From NCBI GenBank assembly GCA_942159475.1, contig OW804102.1, forward strand, positions 36,028,873-36,092,872: a stretch of DNA of 64,000 bases, in the 5' to 3' direction. This DNA is from Sthenelais limicola (taxonomy: Eukaryota > Annelida > Polychaeta > Phyllodocida > Sigalionidae). The position numbers were made by a program, and so were the translations under genes. This document shows, piece after piece, positions 12,901 through 24,259 of this stretch; the stretch's first letter is position 1; every line of letters starts with the position of its first letter. The notes below the pieces were generated by a model. The model worked only from the letters and a program-made list of their open reading frames with translations, was not told the DNA's origin and made no database searches.

Positions 12901-15900
12901 AGTCACAATCTTGGAATGTAGTCCAAACATGTGGTGCAGATCAACCTGTGTCTGATGGTATCAGTCAAATGTATCGTAAGAACAACCTGCCACTCTTACC
13001 AGTGGGAGGAGCTGCATCAATGGACATCACAGAAGGAATATCTGGTATGAATGCAGGACAAAAAAGAAAAGTCCACACATCCTTGCCACTGCCACTTGAA
13101 ACGAATTTGCCACTTCATCTCAATGGCCACTTTGCCCTTGACCATGAGAGCAGGCAGCATCTTTGGGGAGGAAATGGCGATGAATTTAAAAAGGAATGGA
13201 ACCGATTTCTCTGCACAGATGTGATAGCTCAATGCTACGTTATGTGTCTTCAAAGAAGCAAGGAAAGATTAGCAGCATGTATGAATTTGAAGGAATCTGA
13301 AATATCCAGATACTGGGAACTTTTCCCGCACGTGTTGGAGACTAAAAATTGCTATGAAGCTGATATCACTCAGAGAGTATGTGCCTTGATAGCTAACATG
13401 GATTTACTTCCTGGTATTGCAGGACTCAATGAAACATCAAAATGGTTGTCAGTGCAAGGGGAAACCAAAGGGTATTTTGTGGATGAAGATCCTAATACTT
13501 TAAGGATGGGTCTGATGTGTCAAATGGATATTATCAAATGCCCTGTTGAAGTTAAGAATGTGTTCAAACATCACTTGGACATACAGTTCATAAACCCATC
13601 TTTGGTCATGGCAGATTTATCAAAGAACCCTGCAAACTCTGTTCAATTTCTGCAGCTATATTCCATCACCCAACTAAAGTCCATTCTTACTTTTTGTAAA
13701 AAGGATGAAAACTTTAAGAACAAACTAAACGGTCTGCCCCTGTTGAAGACAGCTAGTGGAAAGGTTACGACATTCAGCCATCAACACCCTGTATTTAAAA
13801 GCAGGGACACTGACCTGGTCAAACCTCAATCAGATGAGTTCCTCCACCGAGAATTCATACAAACATTTCAAAATGACAATGCAGCAGTATTCATACAAAC
13901 ATTTCAAAATGACAATGCAGCAGTATTTAAGGAATTCGGCCCACATGCATTTGCAAAGCACTTTGCCATTAGATACCCTAGTTTGGTCAGTAGTGAACCT
14001 ATCCCATGGGAGGAAAACATCATTGATAGGGAAACTTTAGATCAAGTGTGGACATTCATAATGTCTAAAAATGTTGATTTGCCATCATATATGGGCAATA
14101 TCTGCATATGTAGAGTATCAATGGGTGACGGCGGCAATAAGCTACTTTATCCAGGGAGATTACTCTACACCCTCATTACAGGGTCATTTTCAGGTTCATT
14201 AAGATCATACCAAAGTAGCCACCATCTATACCACCGCTCGTTATGTGAATCCTCCTATGTCATTCAATGGTTGAATGACAGACATCTTATTGCCTCATCG
14301 GAAAACCCTGCGTCCATAGCCAGAGCATTTGTGTACTACAAGAACCAAGGGGACAACCCAGATCCCTCTGTTGCTAGGAAGTTATTGGACTACTTCATAA
14401 CACAGAAAAAGAAAAAATTTGAGAGAAGAATAAATAAGAGGAGGGTTATCTGGGAAGAGCGAGATTTTCCATTGGAAACAATTTCTTTGATTAAGGAGCT
14501 AGTCATATTCCCCACAATGAGTGGCAAGTTAGCATCAGGAATGGGAGAACTATATGTTATACCTGAGGGCATTCCAAATGCAAACATGGACACATGGAAC
14601 AAATCAGAGAATTTCACTTTCCTCATTGTAAATGAACACAATAAAGAGCTATATTCATGTCTGAAGCTCTATTCCATGAGTGCCCCACAGATCTACAAGG
14701 ACTTCATCATCCCTCAGATTGAAGATAGATATATTGACACTGGATACTGGCCGCACATGCTTTACATTGTTAAACTTTTTAACAACACTTCATTTATTGA
14801 ATATCTGAAAGGACGCAAAATTGTGCGGTCAAGAGATGGCTGTCTCCATCAAGTTGAAGATCTCTATTCACCACGAGTTAAAATATTCAACATCATGGAA
14901 GAGAAAGAAAAGTTCCCCGAGTTGCCCCCAGTGGGAACCCTGGTGGACTACCATCTCTTCCTTGTGAAGATAGGCCTGATTCATGAAATCACTCCTGATA
15001 TCATTGCAAGATATGCTAGAAGACTCTCAAAAGCAACAGTTAGTGACAACTCGATCCGAAAAGCAGTAGAGTCTATTTTTGAACGTATCAACAGTATGAA
15101 CAATGTTTTGCAAGCAACATCTATTTTGGAGAAAATCATGGACATACCATTCATACCTTGTTTCTCTGTCACTGAAATATCCCATATCTGTCCCTCTTTC
15201 ACAAGAAATGAACTAGTTGCTTTAAGTGGGAGTTATGTTTCTGATCACTACAACTTGGTGTGGTCAGTTGCACCTGTAATAACCAATTGGTTTGGTTCGG
15301 CAAAATGGATAGATTCCAATAGCCTAGGGCTCCTCCCTGAACCTGATGGCAACATTGTGATAAAGCATCTAAAATGCATTTCCAATCATCAAAGATCAAA
15401 TCCCAGCCTTGAATATGAGGAATCGGAACAAGTAAAAGAAGTGCTGACAAAGTGTTTCTTATTTCTTGAAAGTAACAGCACCCAATACGAGGCCTTGATT
15501 ACCAAAGAGCTAGAGAACTACCCATGTATATATATACAGGACAAAGGAAAATTCATTGAGACAGGCGCTGTCTTTATCAAAGGGGATGACGACGAAGAAA
15601 TCCGACCATATCTTTGGACAGTTCCCTCCTTCATGAAAAAATTTCCTAAAGTCCTGAAACTCATTGGCTGTGAACAAACCCCGTCTGCCAAACAGTATCA
15701 AAGAGTGCTTCAAGAGATACACAATGAGATGGAGGATAGAAAGCTTGATGTGGTGACACAAGCATCAGCAGAAAAGGCCATCTTTCGACTGTTTTGGAGG
15801 AAAGATGAAGTGGATTTAGATCTGTCAACACCTCTCTATCTATTATCAGCGGATGGGGTGCTACTGTCATCCACAAGTTTAGTTCTGAACAACAATCCTT

Positions 15901-16522
15901 CCCTGCACAAAAGAATCACTGGTGATGATGTCAAATTGCTCGATCGTCCCCTTGTTTACCTACTGGAAAAGATCCCTGAGAGCCTCAGACCAACAAATCT
16001 GACCTCACTGTACAAGGAAGTGATAAGTAAATATATTCATACCTCTCGAACAGGTGTTCAGGTTGTTGATCAGGTTGATGAGAAACTTCGTTCTCGTAGC
16101 TTTGTGCAAGGTTTTCATAGGCTTGCAAGACACATAGAATCGCGCCACTTTCAGCATAAGGCACTGCTACCACAAGAATTCGAAGAACTGTGCAAAAAAT
16201 ATTCCTCTACTTTAGAAAAGGTTAAAATCATTCCAGTTGAGCGAATGACAACAATAGTCACAGACACCAGTGGGCGGGAGTGTAGTGAAGACAAGGAGGA
16301 GATTTTGTACCTAGAACGGGAGAGGTCTATGCTTTATGTTAAAGATGATATATGTGAGAGCGAAGCAGCAGCTGATCGTACATGGCTTTGGTACTGGGTT
16401 GCAGAAATGCTGGATCAGTTGACTGATGGCTTATTCAAAAGTGATAAACAACGGTTGATGGTTATCCTCTCTATGGATATAGATGATATTGACAAAATGC
16501 TCGACAAGATGGGCATAAGTAT
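6925..16522 (+). CDS. Sacsin-like gene, giant exon with HATPase repeats 2 and 3
   Basis: One uninterrupted reading frame of about 3200 codons. Repeat 2 has the N-box at about 9079-9104 ('MIQNADDAG'), lid 'GTFGLGF' at about 9297-9317 and 'FHVNGSFCLDNSRRQ' near 10180. Repeat 3 has the N-box at about 12105-12132 ('FAQNADDAG'), a lid changed to 'GHFGVGLN' near 12318 and 'LHLNGHFALDHESRQH' near 13108. Long helical regions follow each repeat, as in sacsin, whose vertebrate gene also has a giant exon. No DnaJ or HEPN domain was seen. The frame meets TAA at 16524-16526, but a phase-2 donor 'AGTAT|GTAATT' at 16523 would splice to the CARD exon. A nearby 'GTATGT' donor would give a premature stop. A perfect 36-bp in-frame tandem duplication sits at 13854-13925. 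Shorter open frames inside it are shadows. Confidence 0.95.
13854..13925 (+). repeat. Perfect 36-bp tandem duplication within coding sequence
   Basis: Two identical 36-bp units (13854-13889, 13890-13925) each encode 'FIQTFQNDNAAV'. The duplication keeps frame and lies in the helical region after HATPase repeat 3. Identical units suggest a recent event, or possibly an assembly artefact. Confidence 0.95.
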
Positions 16523-16526
16523 GTAA

Positions 16527-18131
16527 TTGTCTCAAGTTGTGTGGGCGCCATAGAAAATGCTATGGAAATGTTAGGCATTATGTTGAATCTTCATAAATAT
16601 AATGATAATGGTTTGCAACAACTGTCTATTTCTACCTACACATGCATACGTTTCCTACAAGATCAGCTGGAGAGCGAGGGGGTAAATATATAATGTACTG
16701 TTTTGTTACTTGCAGATTACTGTTGAAAAATTGAATTTTGTAGCCTCATCTAAAGTTTCAATGGGTAGATTTTCTATCCAACCCACTTATGTATGTACAT
16801 TATGTATTCATGCATATTCTAACCCAGTTAGACAGTGATAGGAGAGGAGTTGTGCATACATGTATAACCTACTGTTGTAATACTATAAAGTTATAACAAA
16901 GTTCTCTGGGTGTAATTTATAAAATACACCATTGTGCCTCCTTATATATGTAGCCTGTGTGAGGCTTATTGGCTGGTTCTATTTACAGAAGTGTTGAGCC
17001 CTTTGTAACAGAAGGCTTGATAACTTGTATTTGGCTATTATTGTTTAACCGCAATTTTATATATTCTGCTTGATGATTATAAATATAGACCCTGCTTTGA
17101 AATGTAAAATCTAGTTAATAATTATTTTTCTAAGAAATATAAGGATCGTAATGTACGTACTACAGATAATAAAAAATTGATAACTGATTTCTCTTTTGAA
17201 TTCTCTCCAATCTTGAATGTTCCCCAAAATAAGATCCTTGGAGTTCGTCGTTGGTGTCAAATGGACGAGAAACCTAAAGCAAATGTACCGTGACTCCGCC
17301 ACCAAGATTCAAAACATTAAGCAGTCTTAAAACGTAGTGTATGTGAAGGGTATGAAATCCTCCAAACTTGGCCGGGGCCAAAAATTACTTTTACTTTCAT
17401 TTGCGAATTCATTAAAGGTACTATATTCATTGCACGCAACCACTAAATACCAGCTGAAATAGACCTTTGAAAAGTTCTAGAGGCAACTTAAAATTTGTAG
17501 TTTCATACCAAGTCAGATATATGCGGAATTGCAATGTTGGCCACTTCATAACGACACAAAATATGAACATCTAATTCACCTATTTTGGAAAAGAAATTGC
17601 CACTATTTCCTGACAATACCTAAGCAATTATCGTCTTCTGTCTATTTTCAATCGCCATCTTTTAAACGAACTGCAAATCCATGCTACGGCTCAGTTTACT
17701 ACTCCACCACAAACACTATTTAGCACAGGAGGGCTCCAAGATGGGGGATGAAAGACAAGCCAAAGAATGCAGGAAAGGATGTTCAAGAGGCCTATACAAG
17801 AAATGGAAAACTCGTCCGTGGAACATAGAAATGAGGACTAAAATGGCGAGGCACAAAATTGGCGAATTATGTCGGTAGACGTAATGAGAAATAAATGATT
17901 CAACGAGCATTTTAGTAGTTTGGTGGAAGACTGGACTAAGACTTTATTAATTAATCGATATAGAGTTGTCATATTTAAAAAGATGAGACCAAGCAGACTC
18001 CAGTGATGCTTAACATTTAGCAAATCTAGAAATATAATTCATATATTTTTTTTTTTAATAATTGCAATATTAATAGTTCTGGGTGTACAATTACATGTAA
18101 AGTAAAGTAAAGTGTAAAGTAGCTAAGGTAT
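16527..18131 (+). other. Start of long intron, or 3' flank if the giant ORF stops at 16526
   Basis: AT-rich sequence without a recognised exon. If the giant exon is also used as a terminal exon, the 3' UTR would lie here. An 'AATAAA' is present near 17168 but no firm polyadenylation context was established. Confidence 0.5.
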
Positions 18132-18392
18132 ACAATCAGGGGCGGATTCAGGAGGTGGAATCTAGGGGGGGGGGCACAGGCAGTCCTCATTCAGGTCATT
18201 TATGTGGGGTGGGAGGGGATTAATTAGGATAATTTTTACAAAATTAATAAAGTTGTTAGCATGCCAAAAAATGTCTTTAAAATACATAAGAGCTCTTCAT
18301 TTTAAAGGACTAATTCTGGCAAAATTTTGCTTGTTAAAATTAAAGAGTACAAATCTTAAGTTGCCTGAGATCAGATGAATGTTACTGGTTGT

Positions 18393-18414
18393 AAAAAAAA
18401 AAAAAAAAAAAAAA
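18393..18414 (+). repeat. Poly(A) tract, 22 nt
   Basis: A run of 22 A within the 3.5-kb hAT-like element. No clear retrosequence boundary was found. Confidence 0.9.
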
Positions 18415-19387
18415 GGTGGTTTAAAATAATGACCCAATATATATGGGTCTGGCCATGGTCATCCAGGAAATATTTTAGAAAATGAGTACCACTTGAGCAC
18501 ATTCTACAGGACTTTGAGCCTCAGATCTAGAATTACTGATGGACTTTGAAAATTACTGATTTTTAAGGCCCTTAAAAACCCACAATCAAAATTACTGATT
18601 ATGAGAACCCTGCCTTGAACTCTCCTTAATTGAGTAGGAGAGATCTCCATTTTGGGTTCTCCTCAGGAATATAAGAGAGTAAATCTAACATCTAGGGGCC
18701 TCCAGGGGACATGATCCTCCAGGATTATTTTTAGTATATTGATTACTGTTTTAAAGAGATAAACCAGAGTTCAACTGGGAAAAAAACTGAAAATAATATT
18801 TTGTTTAAACTTTGCCTCGTGAAAGAACAAGGTTATGTGAATTCAAAAAGCCAATAAAAACAATATGTCACCGGGTTAGTTTTCATTTCAGGGAGCCCTG
18901 AAATTTATGGTTGATTACTATATAGAAGTCTATGAGAAAAGGATAATTTTTTTCGTTTTTTCAGTAAAAACAAAAATTGAAAATAACTTTTTCCTAAAAA
19001 TCTCTATAGACATAGTGAGACATGTCAGGTTTTACGTGAATTGCACTGCAATGACCACTACCCTGAAACTCGCCACACCCGGACGAAGGGGTGTGGCGTT
19101 CCAGTACAACATTACGCTTACACATAAAAGGCAGCTTCTTGAGGCATGCTCCCAGGGCTCTACTCCTGGTACACCCGGTACACCCAGACTCAGAGGTGCC
19201 AAATAGGAGACAGTAGAAGTCTGGAGATCTCCTGCTTTTGAGTATTATTGAGGACTAATGGTTAGGGGGGTCCGGGGACATGCCCCCCCCCCCCCCCCTG
19301 AAAAATTTTTAAATCTAGGAATGAAATGGCGCACTTTAGGGCCATTTTAACATTATAGGCCTATTCTACAAATCTGAAAGGGTTTAC

Positions 19388-19937
19388 ATGGTTCCCGCGG
19401 GTCATTAAAAATTAGTAAATTCAGATTTTCCTTTTTAATGATCATTAAAAGTCATTAAATTTCGTATGTTGTCCTTTAAAGTCATTAAATTGAACAACCA
19501 ACCCAACTATGTCTTGTTCCAACTCAGTCAAACCCTCTTGCCTGGGCAACCAACGTCACACAATATTTCTTCAGTGCAGCATGTACCATGTTTATTCTAT
19601 AATTTAGAAGTTCGCACAGACAGTTACAAGGGGACATGCAGGTCTTTTCTTTTCTTTCGTTGTCCCTCCTCTCCCTCGTCCTTAAAACTGGACAACCCAG
19701 CGCCTGGTTTGGGAATTAAAACAGGGATGTAAGATTATTGTCTGAATCAGATTCTTTGGAAAATTGGCCATTGGCCATTGCCCCCTACCCCGCCCCCGGC
19801 CCCGGCCCCACACATTAAAAACGAGTGTAATGTCCCTTTACTTAGTCTCTAAGAAGTCATTAAAAAAGTCATTAAAACCATGTAAATAAGTCATTAAAAG
19901 TCCTTAAATTCAATGTGCTCTGTGCCGCGGGAACCAT
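19388..19937. mobile_element. hAT-type MITE with 8-bp target duplication and AGTCATTAAA motifs
   Basis: The body runs from 'ATGGTTCCCGCGG' at 19388 to its inverted form 'CCGCGGGAACCAT' ending at 19937. The 8-bp direct repeat 'GGGTTTAC' flanks it at 19380-19387 and 19938-19945, the duplication length usual for hAT and P superfamilies. Near both ends the 10-mer 'AGTCATTAAA' is repeated several times in the same orientation, as expected of transposase-binding subterminal repeats. It is non-coding. Confidence 0.8.
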
Positions 19938-21291
19938 GGGTTTACCAACGCACATTATGCAACAGTCTTGGTTTGAGGGATGGGGATGTACAGATGGCCC
20001 CTTTCAGATATTAAAAGCTATATTTTATATAAAGATTATGTCACTTACTTGGTTGCTTTAAAGACGCTCAATATCTCTGATGTGTAAAATAATAATTTCA
20101 TACACGAGAAGAGACCTCACTTAAATTATTTATTTAAATTTGTGAAATATTGTGCAATATAATATAATCCATAATGCAGGGATCGTAGTATAAGGGCTTT
20201 GTACTCGTAAATAACGAGTACATTTTGCTGTGGACGAGTACCATTGCTGGTGCACTCGTCCACACTTACGAGTACCAACACAGGGCAGATTAAGAGAGGG
20301 AGGGAGAGAGAGAGAGATCTGCTAATATGCATTCTACAATGAATACAATAATTATGTTGTTGAGGAGATCTACCAACTGCCCCTTTACTCTAATTCTAAA
20401 TTTTAAGAGGTTGATTCGAAGGATTGACAAAGTAGGAGAATGCGATTTTTTTCTTTAATTGGACCTTCCTGCCTACAGTTTTGGACATACTTTGGTCCTT
20501 CATCTGGGCTGGTCACTGGTCTGAATTTTCAATTGTGTTTCAAATATTTTTCAAAAACTCTTCTAACCAACCTCGCTCTCCCTCCCAGGGTTCTTGTCAG
20601 CCTTTTGACTAAAAAATACTAATCTTATCTAAGGAAATATCCTCCTCCTGTCTCATCTTGCTAAATTGCATATTAAATCGCCGATATTCAGACTATTCAG
20701 ATATACATTTGGGTGTATATTTTCCATACCAAATTAATTGTGTGGGAGCTGCGGCGCACAGGCGAGCGAGTGTGGTGAAAGCGTGGCGTATTACTTGACA
20801 TACATGGACATAGCTATAAAAAATGGGGGTCACCGACTTTTTTAAAAAGTTATTCAACTGAACCTGCATCCCGATGAGTTAAAAACAGGAATATTGAAGA
20901 TTTTCAATGCTAAATAATATCTTTCAAAATATTCTTTTCTTTCATGCATGAGGGTAAACCTGTATAGTGGCTATGTTTAGAAGACATTTCAACTGAAAAA
21001 TATTATTTGTCTGTCTGAAATCTTGGAAAAACTGAGAAAATATCCATTTTCCCCACATACTTCAATACTAAACTTTGGTGGTCTCTAGAATGAAAAAAAA
21101 TATGCTGAGATCTATTTATTTTTGCTTTTTGTTATCCCCCAACCATGTTCTTTCTCAAGACGAAGTTTGAACAAATTATTGTCACTCCTTATTTTGCATG
21201 GATTAGTTCCTTGAACTCCCGCCTGCAGCATTTAACATATCATTTTAATTCATGGGGATGCTGTGGCAAAGTAATGAGTCTTTGTATATAT

Positions 21292-21509
21292 GGGTCAGTT
21301 CTTCTGAAAATGTTCACTAGTCAGATCTACACATTTAGTAAATTCTGCTATATTAGGGTGAAAAATGGCCAATACTAGGTATATCCGAGTACATTTGATA
21401 TCGCCTTGACTCAAACTATCTGTTTGATCATGTTGAACTGAATTTTGAACCTCACTTTTGTCTTAAGGATTGGTGAAGGCAAATTGTTCATTTTTTGGCG
21501 ATTTCACCC
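21292..21509. mobile_element. MITE, 'GGGTCAG' family, copy b
   Basis: Starts 'GGGTCAGTTCTTCTGAAAAT' and ends 'TTTTTTGGCGATTTCACCC' as inverted ends, flanked by 'TATAT' on both sides. The internal 'AGTAAATTCTGCTATATTAG' matches the family. Confidence 0.7.
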
Positions 21510-22147
21510 ATATATGAGGGATATTTTGATTTGTTTTTCATTGTTTTGCATTGGAACTATCAAAGTTTTGCCTAAATTATTTTTTATGAGGTGGGGTCTA
21601 GGGGGGGGGGCACGTGCCTCCAGCCCCCCCCCCTGATCCGCCCCTGACAATAATATACTGGACAACCATTTGTACCACGGTAATTTTATAAGGACAAATA
21701 GACAATACTATTAAATTATATTAGTATTATCAGCCAGTCAGCTCCCAGGGGAGGTATAATGATCTATCCTACTGAACCTACTATCATATATAGTTCCAGT
21801 TGGGACGAAAACAAGTGGGCCTACAACAATAAAGTAATACAGGAGTAGCCTAACTATGCATAATAGGGCCTACTTCAGAACATATTGGCGCAAACGTTAG
21901 AAGAGAATCGAAGGTACGGTAATTAAAATAACAGGAGAACGCCTAGATGAATAGCATAGCAGGTTAATTGAATGGGGCGGGGGTCCTCTTATATAGAAAA
22001 TACAATGATTCATATCTAATGGGAGTCGAAAAGCTAGATCTGACTTAGGTAGGGGGTGTTATTTCCATGGATTATAACCACAGACATGAGGGCGGGAGAA
22101 AAAATTTAATCCTGCTACCTAGTGATGACTCCCTTACTTAAATCTTT

Positions 22148-22183
22148 CTCCCGGGGATTCCCCAGCTCCCGGGGATTCCCCAG
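22148..22183 (+). repeat. Tandem 18-bp unit containing GGGGATTCCCC twice
   Basis: Two exact copies of 'CTCCCGGGGATTCCCCAG'. Each contains the palindrome 'GGGGATTCCCC' (22153-22163 and 22171-22181), a perfect match to the NF-kappaB consensus. Function here is unknown. Confidence 0.85.
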
Positions 22184-22967
22184 CTCTGTGGCCCATACTC
22201 GCAGAAACACGGAGCACGAGAACTCATGCGAGACTTACTGCGGTTCGGTTCCCCATGCACTCGCACAGCCAGGTGTAACGGGGTACCTGTGGGAAAAGCC
22301 GGGCGTCAGATTTTTTTCCCGTTTTTTTTTTTTATTACTTCCTCCGTTGTGAAATGTTGTCGAAACCTATTCTCTGACCTACAGTTATATCCCGTAAATT
22401 TCCGTCGTCGCATTGTTTACCCTGTTGTGCAATGCATGCACTGGGAACCCTGGAAAACCCCTCAATTGTCTATGACGTCATTGATATCTAGGCTTATCGC
22501 TCCACTGCACCCAAAGCGAATGGTTATGTAATACTCATAGGTATAGTGGGGAGGTGGAGGAAGAGTAGCGGGTGGAAGAAGATGAAGGGGATGTAGCAGT
22601 TATTCGGGGAGGGGGACGAAGAGTAAAAAAATGATTAATGTGATTAATCAATGATTATATTATTCGTCTGTTTATGATCGAATTTAGGGGGGAAAATATT
22701 CAACTATTAAAAGATAATAGATTTTTGTGGATGGGTAGAATAAATATGGTGTCGAAGGTATAGTGAAAACAATGTGTATAATACGCTCAATTCTCACGAA
22801 ATGGGGGCAATGGGTGATTTCAGAAGTCATTTTTTCAAACCTAACACTATGAGAAAATAATGCCCAACAAGAAATTGCTTTTGCCATTAAACCGTTCCCC
22901 ACATATTGGATATTATATCCAATGCGTTTTGAGAGGATCTGTAATGTGTAGCTCTAGGTTTGAAAAT

Positions 22968-23071
22968 GCCCGACATTGGCACCCCACCCCAACGCAGGCA
23001 GCCCACCCCCGATGTAGGCACCCCACACCTGACATAGGCACCCTATCGCCGACGTAGGCACCTATCTCAAT
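22968..23071 (+). repeat. Degenerate tandem repeat, GACATAGGCACCC unit
   Basis: Four to five imperfect copies of a unit of about 22-24 bp, 'CCGACGTAGGCACCC', with C-rich spacers. Isolated copies follow at 23338 and 23530. Confidence 0.75.
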
Positions 23072-23364
23072 CATTCACAAAAACGGCTGGAAAACCTTTA
23101 GGTATTTGTCTATACATCTTGAAGTCATCCCACTGAGAATCATATGTATCTTATTAGGACTAATTAGAGTATATAAAGCCTACTTGCTGGGTAAAGTTTT
23201 CTGGCCTTTCAGTAAAAGCTTTCCTACACATATCGTTCATTATGCTCAGAATTTGAAGTCAATAATAGTACACATTGCTCAAAAGGCACTAAGAGTTTGA
23301 AAGATTAATAATGATAGAATAGTTAAATAAATTGTGCCCCGACGTAGGCACATGCAGATTTTAG

Positions 23365-23660
23365 CCAAATTCATTTCTTTTCAAAAGAATTACCCTACCA
23401 TGAAAAATTAAAGGGTCTGCCACACAACTTTGATTTTTTTCTTTCATGAATATTATTGGCTTTATATGCATGTCATAGTTACTCCTGTTGGGGATTGATA
23501 TTATATATCTTTTTACAGACTTTACTGCCCCGACATCGGCACCCTGTGGTTTTAGCCATTTTTTAAAGCCAAAAAGTGGAAATATAATATCTCCAGAATT
23601 TAACAAAAAAATTTTAATAAATGGTCGGACTGCTGTTATGAAGTAAAGTGCTTTGACATT
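23365..23660 (+). repeat. Dispersed repeat, copy 1 (second copy at 55470)
   Basis: Shares long similarity with 55470-55745, including 'TTTCTTTTCAAAAGAATT', 'ACCATGAAAAATTAAAG' and 'ATTGGCTTTATATGCAT'. A shorter related piece lies at about 23970-24050. Non-coding. Confidence 0.75.
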
Positions 23661-24259
23661 TCGAATTGAGTGCTTACATTCCCATTGTATTTATTTAAGG
23701 TATCAAAAAATGCATATTTTCACCTATATTTGATCATTTTATGTACAAAACGCACATTTTCAGATTAATAAAACATATATCGCCCGACAGCTCGAAGTGG
23801 GATCTAAATGATGGGAATAAAAGAAAAATTAGAAAAATAAAAATGTAGGCTTAGTGAACCTTGGAATAAAAAAACCTTGACTGCCCCTATTTCGTGAGAA
23901 TTGACCATACAAATATTATAAATATGCTCAGGCACTAAGAGTTTGAAAGATGAATAACCTAGATCTAGGCACCTACAGATGCTACCATGACAAATTAAGG
24001 GGGAACTACAAACAAGTATCATTTTGTTCTTTCATGAATATTATTTGAAATGTAATATTTGTTAAGATATCATTCGGGTACAAACGAAAAACAGGATTGA
24101 TTTTTTAATAATGCAAAACTATTTTATAAATAATCCAATTGGATATTATGAAAACAATTTTGAAATAAGGATTCTCTTTCATATTGTTTTCTTGATACAA
24201 AAATAACTATGGAATCCGACCAAGAAATAATTCTTAGCAACAACGGCACCCTTGAAAAT

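Larger units (their letters stand above)
18137..21646. mobile_element. Non-autonomous hAT-like transposon with CAGGGGCGG ends
   Basis: The left end is 'CAGGGGCGGATTCAGG' at 18137 and the right end is its inverted form 'CTGATCCGCCCCTG' ending at 21646. Both ends are followed inward by G/C homopolymer blocks. The flanks carry a 5-bp direct repeat 'ACAAT' (18132-18136 and 21647-21651). CAG...CTG ends are typical of hAT elements, and some hAT branches make 5-bp duplications. No transposase reading frame was seen. Two other elements are nested inside (19388-19937 and 21292-21509). Confidence 0.65.
22787..23904. mobile_element. Inverted-repeat-bounded element with GACGTAGGCACC motifs
   Basis: A 23-bp end 'TCAATTCTCACGAAAT...' at 22787-22809 reappears inverted at 23882-23904 with one mismatch. 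The interior has several copies of 'GACGTAGGCACC'-like motifs (22972-23067, 23338, 23530), in places preceded by 'TGCCCC'. No open frame of note. Non-autonomous DNA transposon is the likeliest class, family unknown. Confidence 0.6.
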
